DNA from: Gerris lacustris | Lineage: Eukaryota > Arthropoda > Insecta > Hemiptera > Gerridae | Reading direction: 5' to 3' | Assembly (NCBI GenBank): GCA_951217055.1 | Contig: OX578278.1 | Coordinates: 46,761,574-46,825,573, forward strand | Length of the DNA: 64,000 bases | Shown here: piece by piece, positions 54,731 through 64,000 of the stretch | Numbering within the stretch: position 1 is the first letter of the stretch | How the letters are laid out: every line of letters starts with the position of its first letter | Program-made: the position numbers and the translations under genes | The notes under the pieces: generated by a model | What the model saw: only the letters and a program-made list of their open reading frames with translations | Told to the model about the DNA's origin: nothing | The model's database searches: none

Positions 54731-55236
54731 CCCGACAACCAAGAACGAGTAAAAACTTTCACCGGAAAATTGGAGAACGCTTAAAGTATAAATCCTCTAA
54801 TAATCTTATATACACCTTAGCGCCAGGTGGTTTGACATAACCTGTGTGCAGTGACGGATTAAGGCCTAGGCCAACAAGGCCAATGCTTAGGGCCCGCAAC
54901 AGACGGGGGCCCGGAAAAAAAGAAGAAATAACAAAACAATAAAAAAACAAAAAACAAATTGATTAAGTTAAAATTAGGGGAATGACAATTGTAAAAAATG
55001 AAACATGGATGTTTACAAAAATTATAAGAAATAATAAAAACAAGTCAGATAAGAAGTGGCTAATGTATAGTGCTTAAATTTCCAACTTGTATTTTCAAAT
55101 CAACAAAGGATTGGAAAAATGCTCCAATCAGAGTAAATATACATGAAAATTCAAAAGATCATATTAACTCTGTCAAAATATTTATACAAAGAAACATATC
55201 TGAAGGGCGCATTGAATACTGATATAGAAAAAGACT

Positions 55237-55490
55237 CAGAGGCGTAGCTATGGCATTTGGGGCCCCCCGCAAGATCTATTTGGGGGGCCCCTCACCCCAA
55301 AGAAAATTGATGAGCAAAAAAAAAGGACTTGCGTGTTCAAAACTGAATGGCCCCTATGAAATTTTGTTATACTCTAAAGAGGCCCCTATCGATGTTGATA
55401 CGAGGTTTTTATTTTTGTTTTCTGGATTTGGGGCCCCCTGGCACTGGGGGCCCGCCCGCATTGCGGCCCCACTAGTTAGTTACGCCACTG
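55237..55490. mobile_element. hAT-type MITE nested in hAT copy 2
   Basis: Orthologous to 41433-41680 in copy 1. The left flank has three extra bases (act) compared with the agaaaaag duplication. Confidence 0.8.
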
Positions 55491-56183
55491 AGAAAAAGAC
55501 TATAATGAGGAAGGTTTTGCAGAGAGTAGTGGCAACAATAAAATTTGTATCAAAATGTGATCTTGCGATCAGGGGAGCTAGGGAATTTGACGATTTTATA
55601 GCAAAAAATTTTGCGACGAATTCATTCAAATTATGGGCAAGGAACTTTTGAAGTCTTTAACAAACGAAGTTATAAGTGCAAAATATTTTTCTATAATTGT
55701 CCATTTGACGCCTGATGTCACTCATGTCGACCAACTGACATTTATTTTAAGATATTTAAACAAAGACGGAGAGCAAGTGGACATTTTATTTGGATTTTAC
55801 CAATAATACAGGAGAGGCTATTGAAGAAGTGATTTTAAAGTACCTAGAACAATTAGGAAATGATAGGACCAACTGCCGGGCTCATTCTTTGAATCTAATT
55901 GGAAACAGCTCAGCAGAAGATTCTGCTGCGCTGTTTCCTTGCAAGGAGTAAAATATTTTATTATCATAGAAAATATTTTTAGTCTTCAGTCAACTTATCG
56001 CTGGAATATACTGAAAAAAAACAACAATTTTCAAGCAGTAATAAACACTTGAATGTAAAAAAATTGTGTGACACTAAACTGTTAATAATATTCGAACAAT
56101 TATCTTCATGTACTGTACCTATCAGGATACACTAAAAATTTAAAAGAATTATACAAAAATGACATCGACATGATCGAAATAGA

Positions 56184-56685
56184 TAGATAGATAGATAGAT
56201 AGATAACCATTTATTGCCACAATTTACAATATAAGTATACAATATTAATTTTTCTTATAATATGGTGTAGCAACTCGGCAATTTGCCGTGGTGCCCACGA
56301 AGGGGTTTGGAGGTTACATAGTGATCACATTTTGGTGTGTAATATAAGTTGTAGATTACATATACTGTATATATACATTTTTAATTTAATTATAATTTTT
56401 TTAAAAAACACATTTGTACTATGCGCATAGCGTTGACCTGATATTTTAACTTAAAATTATTTACTTCTTGAAATAAAAATAACTTTATATAAAAACTAAA
56501 AAAGGAAAAACGAGTGATATCGTTATGATTAAGCATTATTTTTGATTTGCTGTGTTTAAAAATAAAAATTTACATAAGACTAAAAAGAAAAAAAGATTGA
56601 TCATAGTTATTTTTTTATTTTTTATTTTTTATTTATTTTTTTTTTTTTAGTTACTTTTATTACTTCTTTAATATTATTTAGTTTT
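56184..56685 (-). mobile_element. retrotransposon-like 3' fragment with (TCTA)n tail, flanked by 230-bp duplications
   Basis: Absent from hAT copy 1 at the same place. On the minus strand it ends ...ggcaataaatggttatc followed by (tcta)n, a typical non-LTR 3' end. 55954-56183 and 56686-56915 are identical 230-bp direct repeats of the host hAT sequence. Confidence 0.75.
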
Positions 56686-57250
56686 TATTTTATTATCATA
56701 GAAAATATTTTTAGTCTTCAGTCAACTTATCGCTGGAATATACTGAAAAAAAACAACAATTTTCAAGCAGTAATAAACACTTGAATGTAAAAAAATTGTG
56801 TGACACTAAACTGTTAATAATATTCGAACAATTATCTTCATGTACTGTACCTATCAGGATACACTAAAAATTTAAAAGAATTATACAAAAATGACATCGA
56901 CATGATCGAAATAGAGGATGAATTTATTCAGTTATTCTCTATGATTAAAGACGAAAATTTAAGCAACCCTCTTGAAATGCTTTTTTTTATTAATTAAAAT
57001 AAAATATCAATTTTGCCTAACATATAAAATTTATTAAGAATATATTTAACACTCCCCATTAGTAATGCTTCAGGAGAGCAATATTTTTAGGGTTTCGAGG
57101 TCGTCCTAGAAACCCTTATGCTTTTGGTAGTTCGTCCGCCCGTCCGTCGCATCTTGGAGTATATCTCCCGACCTTACTGAAGCTATAGACTTGAAATTTG
57201 GTATAAGTTAAACTTTTTTGCCCAAAAACAGAAAATCTATTGTGGACTTA

Positions 57251-57365
57251 AGGTACATTTTCCAAGACGCCACTCCAGCGATAGACGCTCAACGCGACAT
57301 GCCAACTCAGAAGAGGAGTCCTCAACGACTATCGCTGGAATCGCTTCTAGGAAAATAAAGCTTTT
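57251..57365. mobile_element. 115-bp MITE in hAT copy 2
   Basis: Absent from copy 1. Flanked by TTA (57248-57250, 57366-57368), with inverted arms containing ttttcc and tccagcgatag / ctatcgctgga. Confidence 0.65.
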
Positions 57366-58744
57366 TTAACACTCAAAATTTCTGCGATCTGCGATCAATT
57401 GCGAATAAATCGCAATATTTTATATTTTTTGTAATTTTCAAGTTAGGTACTGAGGTAATTTTCAAAGGTACTGAGATGTAGATCACAAATATATATCTTG
57501 TTTCCAAAATAGCGGCCATTTTACCCCCGAAAAAATTAAAACGAAACGCAAAAAAAGACCTCTCTTCTACCGGGATTAGGACAGGTCCTAAAACTAAGGC
57601 AAAAATATGCATCTCTGTGGTCCAATGATATTTCCGAGAGTTGATATAAAAAGTCAAATTTTAAAAAATGTAGGGGGCCGTAACTCAAGACCCCTAATAT
57701 TTTATTATTCGAAAATTCGAAGTTGGGTATCATTTTAACCCAACTTCGAATAAGGATAATACTAAGGATAATATATGTACACCTTGCTTCTTAAAAGTGA
57801 ACTTTTTATACATATTTTCGTTTAAAAATAATAATAATGTATTTATGAATTCTTATGACCGAAGAAACCCTTTTCGTAACTGGCTGGCAAGTACTTGACG
57901 GGATTTTTTTCTGTGTTATAAAGAGTAAAATCAAGTAAATAAATTAGCCCTAGAAAAACTGAGTAACTTATCATTATTTTACATCGAAAATGATGAAATG
58001 AATAAGCCTACGATTTAACAATAGACAAATTTGAAACTATAAAGCACCTAGGACTTAGCCAAATTTGTTAAATAGTTAGTGGATAATACATTTGTTAATT
58101 AAAAAGTAAAATTAATGTGAAATTCTTTAACTGACATCATCCAAATGTGTCATGGGTCAGTGGAGGGGGGCCCGGAATTGACCTTTGGCCTAGGGCCCGG
58201 CAAGACCTTAATCCGTCACTGCCTGTGTGAGATAATAGGCTGCATTTTTAATTTCGTTTAAATCATTTAAAAGTAGGACAAGTAATACATAAGAGACAAG
58301 ATGTAACACCTACAAAACAGAGAATTAGTTTAACGTAAAAGAAAACAGAGAAGCCTACAGAAAATAAAAAAGACAGGAGAAAAATAATGCCAATAGAAAT
58401 TTGAGTGATTTTTTATACATACTTATATTTTATATTTTTTTATGGGGGTATTAAAGGTAATCTCATTGCATTACCCTTAAATTTAAAGAAGAGACTTAGT
58501 AAGTGGAAATGTATTTTGAGTGACAACTACATATGTTTAATTTCCCAGCATTGTCCAATCGAATAGTAAAGAAGCGATTCAATCAATAAAAGTATTGTTT
58601 AAAAAATAATAGTTGCTATACATATGTTTTTAAACAATAAATACCCTTAAATTATGTTAGGATGATTATGTAATAATAATAATTAATTTGCTAAATATAC
58701 TCGAAATCCACGTTCTTACATTTCTAAAAACTCTAAAATAAATT

Positions 58745-59170
58745 ATATTAGCCGAGTTGGGGAACTTTAAATTGCCCTATTTTTTGAACGAAGTAAATCA
58801 AAGTATGTTAATTGCACCACTCATGTTAAAAACGAAGTAGATCAAGCTATGTAAATACACCACTACCTCTTGAAACGAAGTAAGTAAAATAGTGTAAATT
58901 TCCCTTTGTCTAACTTAATAATTGGACTAATGGATTTTGTCATTTTTAATTACTTAGTGTGATATTCCTTTGCCCCAATGTACATTGTACGATGGAACCC
59001 ATTGAAAAGAGGTTGAAAGGAATTGGTGCAATTTACATAGTTTGACCAACCTCGTTCTGGAAGGCAGTGGTGCAATTTGCACTATTTTCCTTACCACTTT
59101 TTGAGAAGTAGTGGTGCAATTTTCACTGTTTTTCTTACTTCGTGAAACATTCTTTTTTATTTCGGCTAAA
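58745..59170. repeat. inverted-repeat element with repeated gtggtgcaattt blocks
   Basis: Starts ttagccgag and ends tttcggctaa, with inner inverted pairs of aacgaagtaa / ttacttcgt and of caccac / gtggtg. The block gtggtgcaatttnnac recurs at 59071 and 59111. No coding capacity. Confidence 0.55.
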
Positions 59171-59329
59171 AAAAAAAAAATAGTGCTATTGACATATACC
59201 CGTCGAGTTATAGTCGATTAATTAGCTATAGAACATCATGGGATTGTAGAAAAAGTATGTAATCAGACTAATTAGTTAATTGAGATAGATGCAAGATGTA
59301 GTCATCTAAATTAGCAGAGGATGTAACCA

Positions 59330-59650
59330 GATAGAGATGAGCTAATGATTATTAAGAGACGATACGGTCCAGTGATGAGGAGGCTGGGGACCGTTAAGTA
59401 GAGTAGTCCGAGTTTGAAGTAGGCTCGTGCCTCGGGAGTCAGTCAGTAAGTCAAGAAGTCCTGAGTCCTGAGAGGAGGGGCAAGTGAGTATAGCAGGTGG
59501 ACGATCTAACCACGGGCTAGCAGGTACAGGTAGGGTAGGCACACGCCAAGCCACCTGCCTCTCTTACACACACTTGTAAAACTTTAGTATACTTACACCT
59601 ATATACACACTACGCTCTACTTACACAACTTACTCAGATCAAGGGTGAGT
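59330..59650. promoter_or_regulatory. GC-richer island with two GCAGGTGG E-boxes
   Basis: GCAGGTGG at 59493-59500 and its reverse complement at 59551-59558. The block gaggcaggtggcttg is shared with 54442-54456 on the opposite strand. Candidate enhancer. Confidence 0.35.
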
Positions 59651-60450
59651 TCCTCTCCAGCCTCTTTCATCATAATCTCTTTACCTATCTGTATACCTTA
59701 AGACTTTCTTACATACTTAATACCTCCCACTGAGTACATTTTTTGTACCACAATGCCTTGGAGGTGAATTCAGCCGGTGATTTACATAGTAAGATTTCAA
59801 ACCGTATATGAATGAAACACTTGTACAGAAAATGTCATCGTATTATCTTTGATAAAACCCAACTAAGTAAGATTGAAACTAAGTTAATGGATTAAAAGAT
59901 AATGACAAGAACACCTAACGTTTTAGTGGTCTAGTGGTCTTGGATATTAAAATATTATACTCTTATTATCAATTAATGGCAATAGGTCAAAACAATGTAA
60001 TCATGGACACAGTTACCTAATCCTAATAAAAAATAATGTAGCAATAAAAAAATCAGACAGGAATTTCTCGGAACTTTCCTTACCAAACATAAATGACAAC
60101 AACATCTTTTATTATATGAATTATAATTTAGTTTGTTAGTTAAAATTTAAATCCGGAATAATGAAGTCCGTTATAGTGAGGTCGGTTATTGTGAGGTACC
60201 TATTTAAAGATTAAAATAAGCAGACACTTTACTATATAAATATCAAAAGTCGATAATTTCAAAATGGTGACAGATATTAAGATAAAATATGGAGGATTTA
60301 TCTTATAGAAAGATATTATTAGCAATAGTTAAAACTATTAGAGCATACGAAGCAGAGTAGGAGAGTACTTTTTTTTCTCTGTACGTACCTCCAAAGTATT
60401 ATCTTATACCTCTGAATTTAAAGTACCATATCTCAATAAGTAAAAGTACC
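59651..60450. other. non-coding AT-rich DNA
   Basis: Nothing recognised. Confidence 0.5.
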
Positions 60451-60454
60451 ATCG

Positions 60455-61340
60455 AGTTTAAAAGCAAAACGCCAGGAGCAGCATTTCATGGGCTTTTAAG
60501 GCTCGAAAGCCCAATAGCGTCGTATAAATACCCAAGGAGGAGATGCGTGAACCATGTAGAAAAGCGTTTGAAAAAAAGTGGTGAAAAGTTTTTTTTCGCT
60601 TTAAAGGGCCTAAAACGTGAACATTTTCAAAATGTTTTTGCATCACTTTTGTACTCTTCTCAAGGGCTTTCCAACGATATACGACACCCCGTACCAAATA
60701 CTTCCGGTTTTCTGATCGGCGAGAAACAAATTTCCTGATTTCGCCCCTAAGCGGGGGTGCACGAAAAAAAATGTTCTCGTTACCGGCTATGGTCCTCTGC
60801 GGGATCTACAAAAGTCTTGAAAAAAAAAAAAATTAAAATTTTCAATTATTTCAAAAGTTATAAGAAAAAACGTGTTAAATAAATGCCCTTTTTGACCGTA
60901 GACGATTTCCCATTGGAAATAAACCCATTTCCCGGCAGATAGAATTTTTCCTTAAAAATACACTATAACCTTAACAACCCTTAAGGAGTGGTTTAAAACT
61001 GCCCATACCCAATGTTTGGTCAAGCGATTTTTAAGGTTCCTAACCGATTTTGACATTACCTACTCAAAATTTTTCCGAAAATCAAGAGTCGGGGTATAAT
61101 TATTTTTTTGTTTTTTGCCGTGGCGCCTTAAACTAAAGTAAACTTTTTACCCCCCCCCCCCCCCCCCCCATACGACGGGCAATGAAGTTTCGTCCCCCTG
61201 CCCCACATCACAGCTCGGTCGGCCTGCGGCCTCCCTCGCCGACAGTGGATTTACAAAAATTAAGAGAGAGACAGACACACAGGCGAAATGCCAAACGGTC
61301 AAGTTAAAACGGAGACCTCGCTACGCTTGGTCAATTATGT
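60455..61340. repeat. unclassified dispersed repeat with C-run
   Basis: Composition and motifs (a 20-bp C-run at 61151-61169, 'gagagagacagacacacagg', 'ggcctccctcgccgac') look like the repeats elsewhere, but no second copy is in the window and no protein is recognised. Confidence 0.35.
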
Positions 61341-62305
61341 ATTGACGTTCCAAATGTCTTAAATTTAACAAGTGCCTCATTCGAACACCTTTTTATACCT
61401 TTTACATTTAGATTCAAGTAATATGATTTCAAGAACTTTAATTACGTTAGGTTGCTTGGGTTAGAAAAATTAAACAACATCAAGTTTAACAATTTGTTTT
61501 ATGACAAATAATGACTCTAAAATTTGTCAAAACCATTTTAATAGAGAAAAAAGCAAAATATTTTTAAAAGTTAATCATATTTAACCGCTGAACTTCGACC
61601 TGCTCGAAAGCAACTTGAGGCTAATTCCTAAAAATAAAATAAAAAAATAAAAAAGTTTAGCTTATAGGTGAATTTTAAACAGTTTGCTTTAATTTACTTG
61701 TAATTAATTTTATACTACTCATAAATAAGAAAATTGCGAAATACTCCTCTATAAATAAGAAAATGATACCCGTATGGCGATAAAAATTGATATTTTTTCT
61801 GATAGTTTTTGTTCATTATAAGTAAAAGTTGAACAAAATCTCGGTTTAAACAGTTAGTTAATAATAATTTACATTCCTAGGGTTGGTTATTGCAGATAAG
61901 AAGTAATGGGCAGGTTGTTACAGTGTAACAACTACCCCGTAACAACCAGCCCCGTGCTGCCATTTTGGACGCAATCGAGTAAAGCGTCTACCCATATAAG
62001 TTTAAAAAAAATCTAATAAATTGTCATAATTAAGCTCAATGAACATTGTTTCCAATCTACTATATACTAAAGCTACATTAAAACAAATGAAGACTGTAGA
62101 ACAAATTTTATAGCACCTAATTTTTTTACTTTAAGGGGTATAAAACATTAATCAGTATACATATCTGTAGAATGAAGAGACCTGCCCTCAAGCTGATAAC
62201 GGAAGAACTAAGGTTTCTTGTCCTTGACAGACTGAGATATGCATCGTAGACCTCTTCACCTTAGTTCAAATTAAATTCAGTTTGTAACAATCTGCCCCAG
62301 TCTCC
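61341..62305. other. non-coding AT-rich DNA
   Basis: Only a short 9-bp hairpin (ggttgttac..gtaacaacc, 61915-61948) is visible. Confidence 0.45.
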
Positions 62306-62425
62306 CCTATACCTAAGATAATAAAGGATAATACATGCACACCTTGCTTCTTAAAATTGCAACTTTTTATATAGGTATATCATAGTTAAAAAAAGTACTT
62401 GACGGGATTTTTTGTTTGTATTTAC
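62306..62425 (+). repeat. fragment of the hAT 3' internal region
   Basis: Shares 'aaggataata', 'cacaccttgcttcttaaaa' and 'agtacttgacgggattttt' with 57765-57905 and 43415-43555, but lies outside any hAT ends. Confidence 0.6.
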
Positions 62426-63220
62426 GGTCGAGATTTTTTTTTTTTTTAATTTATATTCATTTATTTATTAAATTTGGATTTTAAAATAATACCTTAATTT
62501 ACTTTATGCTCATCTTGTTCTAGTGTATTGAATTTTTATAATTATTAAAGAAAAAATTAATTGAACTTTCTTATTTGATTTTAAAGTTTTCCATAACTTA
62601 CAATAGTGGAATGAAACATTCAATACTGCGTTCATAAAGCGATGGCTGGAAAAAAGCTTTTGATTTTTAATCTGCTGAAAAATAATTATATTTAGTAGAA
62701 TTTAATTACAAAAATTAAATATTTTTCCCTCTAAAACCTATAAAACAAGAGAAGCTCTGACTCGAGCTTCTGGTTCAGAAAAAATGTAATTTGTTTTAGT
62801 AATTGGTTTCATGATTGTGTCAATATGAATACCCTCTCTCGATTCAAATTTCTCGATATAGTATATCTGATTGAAAATTAGCTTCATTATTTGTAATTAC
62901 CGATTTGAAGACACACATTTAGAACAGTATGAAACAGTGTAATTTCATTCTTGTTAATTCTTTCCATCAAATATTGTTGAACTAATTTTCCTTCAACTGA
63001 ATAAATAGAGCAAGCTTCAAGTTATAAAATGAAAATCAAATATTGTCAAAGATTATACAATGATAATAATACTAATTCACACGTGATAGAAACAACTGAA
63101 ACGAAGATTATAAACAATTTTATTATTTTAAAAATATTCTTAAGGGGTTAGTTTTAAATGAGTTAAATCCATAATACAACACACATTTTACATACATTAA
63201 TAAAAGTTGAGTTGACTTAA
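62426..63220. other. non-coding AT-rich DNA
   Basis: Nothing recognised. Confidence 0.5.
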
Positions 63221-63223
63221 TAG

Positions 63224-63750
63224 TCCAGGAGATAGCGTGTATAAGAGTGACTTATACACTAACATCAAGCTAGATTTTGTGTATGAGTAAATCTTGTGGT
63301 CGGCTAAGTTCGTTTACGGAACATGGCTTAGCAATAGGTATTTGAAAAAAACAAACCGGTGGAGAGCGGTCATGTCTCGCCCATTTTGGTAGACATTGTA
63401 ATTTCCATGATTCTGAATACAATATTACTTATAGTTAAACAAAAATCAATTTAATGTTAGTTTGTCATTTAAAACCTTTAAATTTAAGCCTTTAAATTAA
63501 TTAAAGGCCAGAATATTTTAGTTAATCGAAAAGTGTTTGGCCTACTAAAATATTTTATTTTATTTCTTGTCTATAATTGTAAACTCTTTTGAAGGTACAG
63601 TATGAATTAACTAAGTAATTAGTCCGAGAGAGTTTTGATAGACGACCACTTCGAATTGGAGAAAATTTTGACTAACTAACCTGTCAAGTGAAAAACTAAC
63701 ATCAACTTGATTTTTAGTCTTATGGCTAATTTTGTAATAGCAGGATCATG
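63224..63750. mobile_element. foldback element, copy 2 (truncated right arm)
   Basis: The left arm matches 13520-13735 ('tggtcggctaagttcgtt', 'taggtatttgaaaaaaacaa', 'gcggtcatgtct'), and the centre matches 'aagtgaaaaactaacatcaa'. The right arm is cut after 'aggatcatgaaaat'. Confidence 0.75.
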
Positions 63751-64000
63751 AAAATTAAAGATCATGAATAAACTCTATCCTTATTTTTGATAAATATTAT
63801 AAATAATATTTATAAAGAAAAGTGGTTCAGAATTGCAAAAAACTTATAAATATTAATTCATTTGATGAATTATTATTAAATTTTAGTTAATTTTCTGAAA
63901 TATTAAATTTTAATTGAAGAGGTTTTTTTTATGTGGACTTGTAGAATGTATAAGAGTGAAGGAGATTTGTTGGAATAAAAGTCCGTATTTGTATGAAGTA

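Larger units (their letters stand above)
55120..57000 (+). pseudogene. broken hAT transposase (copy 2)
   Basis: Same blocks as copy 1: RVVATIKFVSK, FDDFIAKNF, then TPDVTHVDQLTFILRYLNKD, EEAIEEVILKYLEQL, NCRAHSLNLIGNSSA. After the insertion it continues EDEFIQLFSMIKDENLSNPL. It has stops, deletions and the 500-bp insertion. Confidence 0.75.
54849..58221 (+). mobile_element. hAT element copy 2, defective, with later insertions
   Basis: Same termini as 41012-43880, with an exact 8-bp duplication cctgtgtg (54841-54848, 58222-58229). It contains the shared MITE (55237-55490), a broken transposase, a ~500-bp insertion (56184-56685) flanked by 230-bp duplications, and a small MITE (57251-57365) absent from copy 1. 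Confidence 0.92.

Noticed and set aside
61141..61170. C-run as an element terminus
   Set aside because: No matching G-run or inverted terminus nearby; may be a simple homopolymer or sequencing-sensitive tract.

Overview
This is a eukaryotic, AT-rich, repeat-dense window that holds one recognisable host gene: a plus-strand, spliced C2H2 zinc-finger gene of the Senseless/Gfi family (sens). Five coding exons (20841-20970, 23067-23240, 26120-26307, 32117-32267, 37043-37500) join with canonical GT-AG splices and matching phases (1,1,0,1). They give a predicted 366-residue protein with four tandem C2H2 fingers, a PLNLS (CtBP-type) motif and a Ser/Pro-rich tail. The finger sequences, the intron style and a miR-9a-type site in the 3' UTR point to an insect with a fairly large genome. 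I cannot name the order with confidence.

Layout. 1-9.9 kb is upstream DNA with decayed repeats and two GC-richer islands (4.5-4.7 and 5.45-5.85 kb). 9.96-10.22 kb looks like a promoter plus a non-coding first exon, with two CCAAT boxes, an Inr-like TCAGTC and a splice donor at 10216. 10.2-20.8 kb would then be a long 5' intron full of repeats and (TA)n tracts. 20.8-37.5 kb is the coding part. 37.5-40.55 kb is unusually free of repeats and is read as a ~3 kb 3' UTR. It contains an 8-mer miR-9a site with extra 3' pairing. 40.6-64 kb has no recognisable host coding exon and is mostly transposons.

Mobile DNA. A Harbinger-like element (40768-45458, TTA duplication) is split by a hAT element (41012-43880, 8-bp duplication agcgtcac), which itself carries a 248-bp hAT MITE. 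A second copy of the same hAT lies at 54849-58221 (duplication cctgtgtg). It is interrupted by a ~500-bp insertion flanked by a perfect 230-bp direct duplication. A third hAT-type element is at 45596-47104 (duplication attacaac), and a mariner-type relic with long inverted repeats is at 51306-52237. A structured repeat family ('family A', 5' nested hairpin, 3' end near gcgaggaagctatgtgccac) has about eight full or partial copies. There are also two copies of a foldback family and two of a family ending in agggtccgtaggc.

How it fits together. The window is probably one regulatory domain around a proneural-pathway gene. Scattered GC-richer islands contain proneural-type E-boxes (GCAGGTGG at 4666, 54444, 59493 and 59551), Su(H)-type sites and a Hairy/E(spl)-type site. 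These are inferences from short motifs. No prokaryotic operon, CRISPR array or novel defence system is visible.
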